Positions 46,277 to 54,182 of a stretch of 64,000 nucleotides of DNA are shown here, piece after piece (within the stretch, counting starts at the first letter, position 1; the number at the start of each line of letters is the position of its first letter). A model generated the notes under the pieces. That model made no database searches, had not been told where the DNA came from, and saw nothing but the letters and a program-made list of their open reading frames with translations. Source of the DNA: Qipengyuania flava. Its GTDB lineage: Bacteria > Pseudomonadota > Alphaproteobacteria > Sphingomonadales > Sphingomonadaceae. The stretch spans positions 1 through 64,000 of the forward strand of contig NZ_JAASQU010000002.1 in NCBI RefSeq assembly GCF_011762005.1, read 5' to 3'. A program made the translations under genes and the position numbers.

Positions 46277-46596
46277 GGCTCCATTACCGGAACATCGGTT
46301 TGCGGCTCGGCCGCATCAGCTCCCTCCGTTTGGGGTTCGGCGGCGGGTTCTTCCTCGGGCTCGGCAGTCGTATCGACAGTCTGCGCAGTATCGCTTCGCG
46401 GTGCCGGGCGCACCGCAGGCGATTGCGAGCGGAGCCGGTCGATCGGGATCATGGCGTCGCTGATTGTACCGCCCACGACTTCGCCCTGCGCATCGCGCCC
46501 TTCCTCGACCGGGGTTTCTTCGGAGGGCGTTTCGCCGCCGCATGCGGCAAGTAGCGCGGCTCCCGGCAGGAGGATCGCTAGTGGGCGGAATATCAT
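46273..46596 (-). CDS. Small lipoprotein of unknown function
   Basis: A 107-residue lipoprotein. The signal sequence ends in the lipobox LLAAC (Cys19). The mature part is short, acidic and rich in Glu, Pro, Thr and Ala, with no recognisable domain, and is probably disordered. Its ATG overlaps the lipB stop (ATGA), so it is coupled to lipB. Its own stop overlaps the end of the convergent CitE-like gene. Confidence 0.75.
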   Translation of the reverse strand: MIFRPLAILLPGAALLAACGGETPSEETPVEEGRDAQGEVVGGTISDAMIPIDRLRSQSPAVRPAPRSDTAQTVDTTAEPEEEPAAEPQTEGADAAEPQTDVPVMEP

Positions 46597-47264
46597 GGCA
46601 GCGCGCAGGCCTTTCCTTCGAGTGCCTCGAGAAAATCGCCGAAGCGCGCCTGCATTGCCTCATCGAAGGCCGCAGGTGCAAGATCGATTCCCAACCGGGC
46701 AAGGCTGGTCACGCCGAAGTCGTCGATGCCGCAAGGCACGATGCCTGCAAAATGGCCCAGATCGGGATCGAGGTTGACCGAGAACCCGTGCATCGTCACC
46801 CAGCGCCGGACACGCACGCCGATCGCCCCGATCTTGGCCTCGCGCCCGTCGATATCGCGCGTCCAGATGCCGATCCGGCCTTCGCTGCGCCAGCTTTCGA
46901 CACCGAGATCCGCCAGCGTCGCGATGACCCAGCCTTCGACCGCATGGACGAAACAGCGAACGTCCCGGCCGCGCTGCTTGAGGTCGAGCATGATGTAACC
47001 CACGCGCTGCCCCGGCCCGTGGTAGGTATAGCGACCGCCGCGCCCCGCTTCGACGACTTCGAACCGCGGGTCGAGCAATTCGGCGCCATCCGCGCTGGTC
47101 CCCGCAGTATAGACCGGCGGGTGTTCGAGCATCCAGACCATCTCGCGCGCTTCACCCTCGCAAATCGCGCGGTTACGCTCGGTCATGCGTTCAAGCGCGT
47201 CGCGATAGCCGATCTGGCCTGGCTCGACGCGCCATTCGACGGTTTCGGTTGAAGGCGTGGACAT
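46593..47264 (-). CDS. lipB: Octanoyltransferase LipB
   Basis: A 223-residue enzyme that moves the octanoyl group from acyl-carrier protein to lipoyl domains, the first step of lipoate assembly. Conserved elements are [19 protein letters not shown], the catalytic Lys in AKIGAIGVR and the acyl-thioester Cys in GIVPCGI. I chose ATG 47264; the frame can be opened further to a TTG at 47300 without support. lipA is not in the window. It is divergent from a membrane-protein gene at 47324. Confidence 0.95.
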   Translation of the reverse strand: MSTPSTETVEWRVEPGQIGYRDALERMTERNRAICEGEAREMVWMLEHPPVYTAGTSADGAELLDPRFEVVEAGRGGRYTYHGPGQRVGYIMLDLKQRGRDVRCFVHAVEGWVIATLADLGVESWRSEGRIGIWTRDIDGREAKIGAIGVRVRRWVTMHGFSVNLDPDLGHFAGIVPCGIDDFGVTSLARLGIDLAPAAFDEAMQARFGDFLEALEGKACALP

Positions 47265-47323
47265 GCGCGATTGCGTGGCGACTGGCGAAGCGCTTATCAA
47301 GAGGCAAACGGGAGTAGCACTGC

Positions 47324-48148
47324 ATGAAATTCGATCTCGATACCGCGTGGAAGGACACCATGGGACTGCTCACGCGCAATCTCGGCCTGCTGGCCGTGGT
47401 CGCCGGGGTCTTTTTCTTCCTGCCCTATGCGGGGATCACCATCGCGAGGCCCGAAATGGGCGAACTCGAACAGGCTTCGGCCTCGGGCGATTTCGAGGTG
47501 ATGATGGCCGCGGTCAGCGATCTCTACCTGCAGCATTGGTGGGTGTTCCTGATCCTCGCAATTGTCCAGGGGGTCGGCTTGCTCGCCATGCTCGCCCTGG
47601 TGCGCCAACGCCCCAGTCCGACGGTAGGCGAAGCGCTCGGCACCGGCGCGCGTTCGGTGCTGAGCTACATCGCGGCGCAATTGCTCCAAACCGCGCTGAT
47701 CGTATTTGCGGTAACGGTGCTGATCACTGTCGGCGCACTCACCGGCCTGCAGGCGCTGGCAGCGCTTGGCGGGGTAATCGGCTTCTTCGCGACCTGCTAC
47801 ATTTTCACCAAACTGTCGCTGGCCGCGCCGGTGATCGCCATCGACGGTGAACGCAATCCGGTGCGGGCGCTGGCCCGGTCATGGACGCTGACCAAGGGTA
47901 ACAGCATCCGGTTGTTCTTCTTCTACCTGCTGCTGCTGGTCGCCTTCATCATCGTTTCGACGGTCATCTCGCTGGTTCTCGGGCTCGTCTTCGCTCTGGC
48001 CGGGGAACAGGCAGCATTGTTCGGACAGGGGATCGTCTCCGGGCTCACCAATGCGGTCATGATCGTCGTGGCGATCTGCGTGTTGGCGGCGGTGCACACG
48101 CAGTTCATGCGGCTCGCCGGCGGACCGACGGAGCCGGCCGACGCCTAG
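47324..48148 (+). CDS. Multi-pass membrane protein resembling GDPD membrane-domain proteins
   Basis: A 274-residue protein with about six predicted transmembrane helices. The layout (long hydrophobic helices, a soluble loop [20 protein letters not shown] before helix 5) resembles the membrane domain attached to some glycerophosphodiester phosphodiesterases and related YciC-type proteins. The [11 protein letters not shown] motif is typical of that group. No catalytic domain is attached and the function is unknown. It overlaps the convergent methyltransferase gene by four bases. Confidence 0.75.
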   Translation: MKFDLDTAWKDTMGLLTRNLGLLAVVAGVFFFLPYAGITIARPEMGELEQASASGDFEVMMAAVSDLYLQHWWVFLILAIVQGVGLLAMLALVRQRPSPTVGEALGTGARSVLSYIAAQLLQTALIVFAVTVLITVGALTGLQALAALGGVIGFFATCYIFTKLSLAAPVIAIDGERNPVRALARSWTLTKGNSIRLFFFYLLLLVAFIIVSTVISLVLGLVFALAGEQAALFGQGIVSGLTNAVMIVVAICVLAAVHTQFMRLAGGPTEPADA

Positions 48149-48780
48149 TCGTCGGCGTCCTTCCAGCCCCAGAAGAGCTGGCAGGGAAGCACGTTCCATA
48201 GCTCGAACCCGCTGTCGATCCGGCGGAAGTGCTTGGCCATGAAATCGCGGGCCCGGGCGGAGAACTGGTAGACGAGGAACGCGCCGCCGGGGCGGATCAC
48301 CTCATGCGTCGCCTGGGCGATCGCCGGTCCAACGCCATCGGGCAAGGTCGAGAACGGCAGGCCCGACAGCACGTAGTCGGCATGGTCGTGGCCGTGCGCC
48401 TTGACGATCTCGACCACATCGGCAGCCGAGCCGTGGACGGCGTGGAAGCGGCTGTCGCGGAAGTGCTTGCGCAGATAGTCGATATACAGCGGGTTGGTGT
48501 CGATCACGATCAGCGTGCCGTCGCGCCGCAATCGGTCGAGCACGGGCTGGCAGAACGTGCCCACGCCCGGACCATATTCGACGAACACTTCGCAACGATC
48601 CCAATCGACCGGGGCCAGCATCTTACGGATGGTGAAACGCGATGACGGGATGATCGAGCCGACCATGCGCGGTTCCTCGACGAATCCGCGGAAGAACACG
48701 CCCCACTGCCCGAAAAGCCGCCCGATCCGTTTGCGCAGGCTCGGCCTGGCAATGGCACCAACGCCTTGATGTCCGGTCAA
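48145..48780 (-). CDS. SAM-dependent methyltransferase, phospholipid N-methyltransferase-like
   Basis: A class I methyltransferase. The SAM-binding motif I is VEYGPGVGTF, followed by LIVIDTNPLYIDYL (motif II) and ADYVLSGLPFSTLP (post-motif). The lead-in GSIIPSSRFTIRKML before motif I is characteristic of bacterial PmtA-like enzymes that methylate phosphatidylethanolamine toward phosphatidylcholine. The start is uncertain: no in-frame ATG exists. I place it at TTG 48780 (AGGG eight bases upstream, 211 residues); a TTG at 48843 is the other choice. It is divergent from the MFS gene. Confidence 0.82.
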   Translation of the reverse strand: MTGHQGVGAIARPSLRKRIGRLFGQWGVFFRGFVEEPRMVGSIIPSSRFTIRKMLAPVDWDRCEVFVEYGPGVGTFCQPVLDRLRRDGTLIVIDTNPLYIDYLRKHFRDSRFHAVHGSAADVVEIVKAHGHDHADYVLSGLPFSTLPDGVGPAIAQATHEVIRPGGAFLVYQFSARARDFMAKHFRRIDSGFELWNVLPCQLFWGWKDADD

Positions 48781-48874
48781 AATCGCAACCCTGTCATAGT
48801 TCCATGAAGGCTTTCGTCTGCCATTGCGGCAAGTCCATTGCAAGGTGACCGGCCCGCGCCTACCGCCTTATTGC

Positions 48875-50236
48875 ATGAGCCAGCCCGATCCCGAACGGAC
48901 CGCACCAACGCCCCCGTCGGACACCGTGCGCAGCATTCCGCGCGCGCGCATGGCGCTGCTGTTCGCCGTCATGCTGACGACCGCTGCGGGCAACACCGCG
49001 ATGCAATCGGTCATGCCGTCGATCGGCACCTCCCTGGGTGTCGACGACGTATGGATCAGCCTCGCCTACAGCTGGTCCGCCTTGCTGTGGGTGATTTGCG
49101 CGCCGATCTGGGCACAACGCTCGGACCAGCGCGGACGCAAGGCGATGATGGCGCTGGGCATGCTCGGCTTCATTTCGAGCTTCGTATTGTGCGGCGTCAT
49201 GCTGTGGCTGGGGTTGAGCGGTATTCTGCCAGCCTTCTGGGCACTGCTGCTGTTTGCCGCGGCGCGCAGCCTCTATGGCGGGTTCGGCAGCGCGGCCCCG
49301 CCCGCAGTGCAGGCCTATGTCGCCAGTCGCACGCCCCGCGCGGAACGCACGCAGGCCCTGTCGCTGATCGCCTCGAGCTTCGGCCTCGGCACGGTCATCG
49401 GCCCCGCGCTCGCCCCGCTGATGGTCCTTCCGATGATCGGCCTGCCGGGACCGTTCCTGATCTTCGCATTGATCGGCCTGGTGACGCTGGTCGCGCTGCG
49501 CTGGCGCCTGCCCAACGACGAACCGCAGTTCCCGGCGCGTGGCAGCACCTATGAATCGCCCTATTCGGCAAGTCCGACATCCGAGGTCGCGGACCGCAGC
49601 GGCGATGATCATCCCGAAGATGACACACCGGCACCGGCCAAGCTCCGGTGGTTCGAACCGCGCTTGCGGCCCTGGGTCGTATCGGGCCTGCTGGGCGGCC
49701 ACGCGCAGGCAATGGTGCTGGGCATTGCAGGCTTTCTCGTACTCGACCGACTGGGCTTGCGCGACGATCCGACCGCGGGCGCCGGACCGGTGGGCCTCGT
49801 GCTGATGGCCGGGGCGATCGCCACGCTGCTGGCCCAATGGGGGCTCATCCCGCGGCTCGACCTGGGGCCGCGCGCCGCATCGCTATGGGGCATCGCCATC
49901 GCCGGGCTGGGCACGGTAGTGCTCGGTCTCGGGCAAAACCTCCACGCGATCGCGCTCGGCTATTCGATCGCATCGCTCGGCTTCGGCCTGTTCCGGCCGG
50001 GCAACACCTCGGGCACTTCGCTCGCCGTGACCCGCGCCGAGCAGGGCCAGGCCGGCGGGGTTACCGCTTCGGTGGCGGGCGCCAGCTTCATCTATGCCCC
50101 CGCGCTGGGTGTATGGCTGTACAATCACTCCGACTGGCTCGGCTTCGGCCTCATCGTCGGGATCTGCCTCGTGGTCTTTGCTTATGGCTGGCGCACGCTG
50201 CAACGCGACAGCGTGCTCACGGCCGAGCGCATCTAG
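48875..50236 (+). CDS. Major facilitator superfamily transporter
   Basis: A 453-residue inner-membrane carrier with 12 predicted helices in two halves. The motif between helices 2 and 3 (APIWAQRSDQRGRKAMMALG) is the classic MFS motif A. A central hydrophilic loop rich in Asp/Glu (about 215-250) joins the halves. It is likely a drug or metabolite exporter; the substrate cannot be told. I chose ATG 48875. The 3' end overlaps the convergent arsC gene by four bases. Confidence 0.9.
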   Translation: MSQPDPERTAPTPPSDTVRSIPRARMALLFAVMLTTAAGNTAMQSVMPSIGTSLGVDDVWISLAYSWSALLWVICAPIWAQRSDQRGRKAMMALGMLGFISSFVLCGVMLWLGLSGILPAFWALLLFAAARSLYGGFGSAAPPAVQAYVASRTPRAERTQALSLIASSFGLGTVIGPALAPLMVLPMIGLPGPFLIFALIGLVTLVALRWRLPNDEPQFPARGSTYESPYSASPTSEVADRSGDDHPEDDTPAPAKLRWFEPRLRPWVVSGLLGGHAQAMVLGIAGFLVLDRLGLRDDPTAGAGPVGLVLMAGAIATLLAQWGLIPRLDLGPRAASLWGIAIAGLGTVVLGLGQNLHAIALGYSIASLGFGLFRPGNTSGTSLAVTRAEQGQAGGVTASVAGASFIYAPALGVWLYNHSDWLGFGLIVGICLVVFAYGWRTLQRDSVLTAERI

Positions 50237-50577
50237 AGAATCTCGAGTACCCGATCCTGCGGGCGGCACAGCCGCGCGCCCTTCTCGGTCTCGACCAGCG
50301 GCCGTTCGATCAGGACCGGCTCCGCTGCCATCGCCTCGAGAATCGTCGTATCGTCGGCTTCGGGGAGCCCGCGTTCCTGCGCGTCGGTACCGCGCATCCG
50401 CAAACCTTCGGCAGGGGCAATTCCCGCGTCGCGATAAAGCTGCGCGAGTTTCTCGGCGCTTGGCGGCTGCTTGAGATACTCGATCACTTCGACCTCGACC
50501 TGTGAGAGATTCTCGAGAATCGCCAGCGTCTTGCGTGACGTGCCGCATTTCGGATTGTGCCAGATAGTAGCTTTCAA
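50233..50577 (-). CDS. arsC: Arsenate reductase, glutaredoxin type
   Basis: A 114-residue thioredoxin-fold enzyme that reduces arsenate to arsenite with glutathione and glutaredoxin. The active-site Cys11 is in IWHNPKCGTSRKTL. The Arg residues LRMRGT and ERPLVETEKGARLCRP that bind the oxyanion are in place. The start is TTG 50577 with an ideal AGGAGG six bases upstream; a frame opening at 50646 has none and would add an odd hydrophobic lead. No arsB or arsR is adjacent, so it could also be a YffB/Spx-like relative. Confidence 0.88.
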   Translation of the reverse strand: MKATIWHNPKCGTSRKTLAILENLSQVEVEVIEYLKQPPSAEKLAQLYRDAGIAPAEGLRMRGTDAQERGLPEADDTTILEAMAAEPVLIERPLVETEKGARLCRPQDRVLEIL

Positions 50578-50659
50578 CGGTGCCTCCTCTGCTTTCGCGC
50601 TCGCTACGGCAATGGCCGCCGCGACGAAAGAGGTTCTGCCCGACAAACCTGCTTAGCTC

Positions 50660-50671
50660 TTGCAAATGCAA
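50660..50671. promoter_or_regulatory. Candidate operator upstream of the heme-type receptor
   Basis: TTGCA (50660-50664) and TGCAA (50667-50671) form a perfect inverted repeat with a 2-base spacer, followed by TCGCAA at 50677-50682. It lies about 50 bp before the receptor start. Iron-responsive regulators of alphaproteobacteria bind AT-rich palindromes in this position, but the identity of the regulator is a guess. Confidence 0.45.
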
Positions 50672-50721
50672 CTAAGTCGCAATATCGATCTGTGAACATG
50701 AACGGATCGACAGGGAAAAAC

Positions 50722-52986
50722 ATGGGATCGACAACGGGTTCGCCGGCACGTCACGCCGCCATCGCATCACGCGCCGACAAGCGCGCCATCGGAAGCAGTA
50801 GTGCACTGGCGGCTCTCGGAATGGCGCTCGCCACTCCCGCTTACGCCGCTGAAGAGTCCGCGCCATCGGCGGACGACCAGATCGTTGTGACGGCGACGCG
50901 TACGCCGCTGGAGATTGCGGACGCACCGGCGAGCGTGACGGTCATCGATGACGAACAGATCGCCGATCAGCTCGTGACCGACATCAAGGATCTGGTTCGC
51001 TACGAACCCGGCGTTTCTGTCCGCCGGGCGCCCGCCCGCTTTGGTGCCGCACTCGGCACCACCGGCCGCGCTCGCAACGAGGATTTCGTCATTCGCGGGA
51101 TTGGCGGCAACCGCGTGCTGATCCAGGTCGACGGCATCCGGTCGCCGCAGGGCTTTTCTTTCGGCGCGCAGGATGCGGGCCGCGGCGGCTATACCGATGT
51201 AAGCCTCGTCAAATCGGTCGAGATCCTGCGCGGCCCCGCCTCCGCGCTCTACGGCAGCGACGGTTTGGCAGGCGCAATCAGCTTCACCACCAGCGATCCG
51301 GTAGACCTCGTCGAACCGGGCCGCACCTTCGGCGGCTTCCTGCGCGCCAGCTATGCCAGCGCCGACGACGAATTCGCGGAAACCGCTGCCGTGGCGGGCC
51401 TGTTCAGCGATGTGTCCGCCATGCTTTCCTACACCCGCCGCGACTTCGGCGAGCTTTCGAACCAGGGCACGGTCGACGGGCTCGGCAGCGGGCGCACCCT
51501 GCCCAACCCGCAGGACGGCCATTCGGATGCGCTGCTCGGCAAGCTGGTGTGGGATGCGGGCGCGCACCGGGTGCGGCTGACGGGCGAATATCTCGAAACC
51601 GAAGTCGCCACCGATGTGCTGTCCGGACAGGGGCCGGCCTTCCTCTTCGGCCCCACCCCCAGCTGGATCGTCGACGATCTGACCGCGCTCGACACCACCG
51701 AACGTGGCCGCGTATCGATCGACTGGACCTATGTCGGCGAAGGCGCGATCGATTATGCGCATGCCGCGGCCTATTACCAGACCGGCGAGGACGTGCAGTT
51801 CACCGATGAGGACCGCTCGCCCGTCAGCGCCACGCCGCGCCCCGATCGCGAACGGCTCAACACCTTCGAGAACGAAGTCTACGGCCTGTCTGCCGAAGCC
51901 CGCAGCGTGTTCGGCGACGATGCCTTCCGCACCACGCTCGCCTTTGGCGGCGATATCAGCTGGACGCGGCAGGAAGGACTGCGCGACGGCACCGAACCGC
52001 CGTTCGGCGAAGTGTTCCCAACGCGCGCCTTCCCCGCCACCGACTTCATGCTCGGCGGGGTGTTCCTGGCGAGCGAATTCACCTTTTTCGACGGTGCGCT
52101 GACGCTGTTCCCCGCGCTGCGGTACGATTTCTACGATCTCGACCCGACCGACGATCCGCTGCTGCCCGATTTCGCGGGGTCTGCGCAGAGCGATGATCGC
52201 CTGTCACCCAAGTTGGGCGTGACCGTCAAACTGGCGGACGACGTCCTGCTCTATGGCAATTACGCGCAAGGCTTCCGCGCGCCGACGCCATACCAGGTGA
52301 ACAACTTCTTCGAGAACCTCGCTTACGGCTATACCTCGCTGCCCAATCCCGATCTGGGCCCCGAGACCAGCGAAAGCTGGGAGGCCGGGATCAAGTTCTC
52401 GACCGAGGCGGTGTCGCTGCAAATTGCCGCCTTTACCGCCGACTATGACGATTTCATCAGCCAGCAGGTGGTCGGCGGATCGTTCACGCCGATGGACCCG
52501 GCGCAGTACCAGTTCGTCAATTACGACGCGGTCGAGATCGAGGGCGTCGAGGCCAAGGCGAATTTCCGCATGGGCAACGGCTTCTACAGCCGCTTCGCAA
52601 TCGCCTATGCCGATGGCGACATCCTGTCGCCCGGCGCGGCACCGCGCCCGCTGGACACGATCGACCCGCTCAATCTGGTGATCGGGGCAGGGTACCGTGA
52701 GCCGCAGGGTCGCTTCGGCGGCGAGCTGATCGCGACGCATCACGCACGCAAACCGCTCGACGAAACCGATGGCGGTTATCGTCCCGATGCCTTCACCATC
52801 CTCGATGCCACGGCGTTCTTCGCGGTGACCGACGCGCTGAAACTGCGCGCGGGCATCTTCAACATCTTCGACGAGAAATACGCCTACTGGCAGGACGTCA
52901 GGGGTCTCTCGGCCACTTCCACCACGACCGACGCCTATACCCGGCCCGGTCGCAATGCGAGCGTTTCGCTCAGCTTCCAGTTCTGA
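50722..52986 (+). CDS. TonB-dependent receptor, heme/hemoglobin-receptor-like
   Basis: A 754-residue outer-membrane receptor. A twin-hydrophobic signal region ends near ATPAYAAEE, the TonB box region reads DQIVVTATRTP, and the plug has DFVIRGIGGNRVLIQVDGIR and VEILRGPASALYGSDGLAG. In the barrel GFRAPTPYQVN and LPNPDLGPETSESWE match the FRAP and NPNL boxes of heme/hemoglobin receptors. The His that usually lies between these boxes is missing, so ligand binding may differ. The terminal residue is Phe. I chose ATG 50722 (AGGGA upstream); the ATG at 50698 is possible. It is followed 11 bp later by a DUF6607 gene, clearly one operon. Confidence 0.9.
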   Translation: MGSTTGSPARHAAIASRADKRAIGSSSALAALGMALATPAYAAEESAPSADDQIVVTATRTPLEIADAPASVTVIDDEQIADQLVTDIKDLVRYEPGVSVRRAPARFGAALGTTGRARNEDFVIRGIGGNRVLIQVDGIRSPQGFSFGAQDAGRGGYTDVSLVKSVEILRGPASALYGSDGLAGAISFTTSDPVDLVEPGRTFGGFLRASYASADDEFAETAAVAGLFSDVSAMLSYTRRDFGELSNQGTVDGLGSGRTLPNPQDGHSDALLGKLVWDAGAHRVRLTGEYLETEVATDVLSGQGPAFLFGPTPSWIVDDLTALDTTERGRVSIDWTYVGEGAIDYAHAAAYYQTGEDVQFTDEDRSPVSATPRPDRERLNTFENEVYGLSAEARSVFGDDAFRTTLAFGGDISWTRQEGLRDGTEPPFGEVFPTRAFPATDFMLGGVFLASEFTFFDGALTLFPALRYDFYDLDPTDDPLLPDFAGSAQSDDRLSPKLGVTVKLADDVLLYGNYAQGFRAPTPYQVNNFFENLAYGYTSLPNPDLGPETSESWEAGIKFSTEAVSLQIAAFTADYDDFISQQVVGGSFTPMDPAQYQFVNYDAVEIEGVEAKANFRMGNGFYSRFAIAYADGDILSPGAAPRPLDTIDPLNLVIGAGYREPQGRFGGELIATHHARKPLDETDGGYRPDAFTILDATAFFAVTDALKLRAGIFNIFDEKYAYWQDVRGLSATSTTTDAYTRPGRNASVSLSFQF

Positions 52987-52997
52987 GGGAGGACACC

Positions 52998-54032
52998 ATG
53001 ACCAACGTACGGACTTTCTTTCGCACCGCCCTGCTCGCCACCGCGCTCGTCGCCGCCCCCGCACTGGCCGACGGACCGATCGCGGACCGCGGCGAAGCAG
53101 TCGAGAACGCGCATTTCCAGCGCGATCGCGAAACCATCCTGAGCATGGCGGGCGACTACAAAGTCCGCTTCGACATGCAGGAATCGACGCCGTGGATGGC
53201 GGGGTACGAACCGCTCGACCGCAAGATTTCGGGCGGGCACGAATCGGTCCGCGTGATCGAGGATACCGGCACCAGGATCGTCCTCCAGCACCTGCTCGTC
53301 GTGGGCGAGGAAGGCGAGGAATTCGTCATCAAGCACTGGCGCCAGGACTGGGAATACGAGCCCGAGAAAATCCTCGCCTACACCGGCCCCAACAGCTGGG
53401 AATGGATGGAAATGCCCGAACGGCTGCGCAATGGCCGCTGGTCGCAGACGGTCTATCAGGTCGATGATAGCCCGCGCTATGCCGGGTGGGGCGAATGGCA
53501 GGACAGCCAGGGCATTCGCCGCTGGCGCTCGAACTGGACCTGGCGCCCGCTGGCCCGCCGCGATGCGGTGCGCGACCCGGTCTATGATCGCTATGCGTCG
53601 ATCAACCGCCACCAGCTGACCCCCACCGGCTGGATCCACTGGCAGGACAATACCAAGATGATGCCCGACAGCGCGGGCGAGGACGGCCTTGCGCCGGTGG
53701 TGCAGGAATATGTTCTCAACACCTATGACCGGTTCGGCGATTACAATATCGCAGCGGCGGATGCCTATTGGGCGGATACGGCGGGTTACTGGGCAGCCGT
53801 GCGCAGGGAATGGGACGCAGTGGCCGAAGAGCGCGATGGCATCACCATAACCGAGGAAGCACAGACCGGGACCGTGATCAGCGGTCGCCTGCTGACCATC
53901 GCGAATGAGATCCGCGCAGGCGAACTGACCGAGGGCAATGCAATCACCGAGGCCCGCGGACTGATTCGCTCTGCCACTGCAGGCCCAGCGAAAACGCCCG
54001 ATGCCACGCCGGAGGAAAGCGCCGCATATTGA
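52998..54032 (+). CDS. Exported DUF6607-like protein, partner of the heme-type receptor
   Basis: A 344-residue protein with a signal peptide (about 1-24, ending PALAD). The mature part is rich in Trp and Tyr and has no transmembrane segment. Features are ILSMAGDYKVRFDMQE, LVVGEEGEEFVIKHWRQDWE and NRHQLTPTGWIHWQDNTKM. I recognise the pattern as DUF6607, an uncharacterised family found next to TonB receptors; the family name is from memory. GGGAGG lies before ATG 52998, 11 bp after the receptor stop. The tight pairing suggests a periplasmic or surface partner that handles the same ligand. Confidence 0.78.
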   Translation: MTNVRTFFRTALLATALVAAPALADGPIADRGEAVENAHFQRDRETILSMAGDYKVRFDMQESTPWMAGYEPLDRKISGGHESVRVIEDTGTRIVLQHLLVVGEEGEEFVIKHWRQDWEYEPEKILAYTGPNSWEWMEMPERLRNGRWSQTVYQVDDSPRYAGWGEWQDSQGIRRWRSNWTWRPLARRDAVRDPVYDRYASINRHQLTPTGWIHWQDNTKMMPDSAGEDGLAPVVQEYVLNTYDRFGDYNIAAADAYWADTAGYWAAVRREWDAVAEERDGITITEEAQTGTVISGRLLTIANEIRAGELTEGNAITEARGLIRSATAGPAKTPDATPEESAAY

Positions 54033-54122
54033 TGCGTTGAAACCCCACCACACCGGGCGGCGCGGATGACACCTGTGTCAGGGTGAGGCAGGCTACGGGA
54101 TAACCCTGATAGAGCTTGCATG

Positions 54123-54141
54123 TGCGAATACTTCTCAATAG
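54123..54141 (+). promoter_or_regulatory. Likely Fur box upstream of the siderophore receptor
   Basis: TGCGAATACTTCTCAATAG closely follows the pattern GCGAAT-n-n-TTCTCA-n-T of Fur-binding sites in front of siderophore receptor genes. It lies 42 bp before the ATG at 54183, where it would block RNA polymerase when iron is plentiful. Confidence 0.65.
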
Positions 54142-54182
54142 CTGGCCGCAGCAATTGAGCCCATTTCGCCTGCGAGATCCCA

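Noticed and set aside
54119-54157. Short frame MCEYFSIAGRSN just before the siderophore receptor
   Set aside because: It has no ribosome binding site and coincides with the likely Fur box, so chance is the better explanation.
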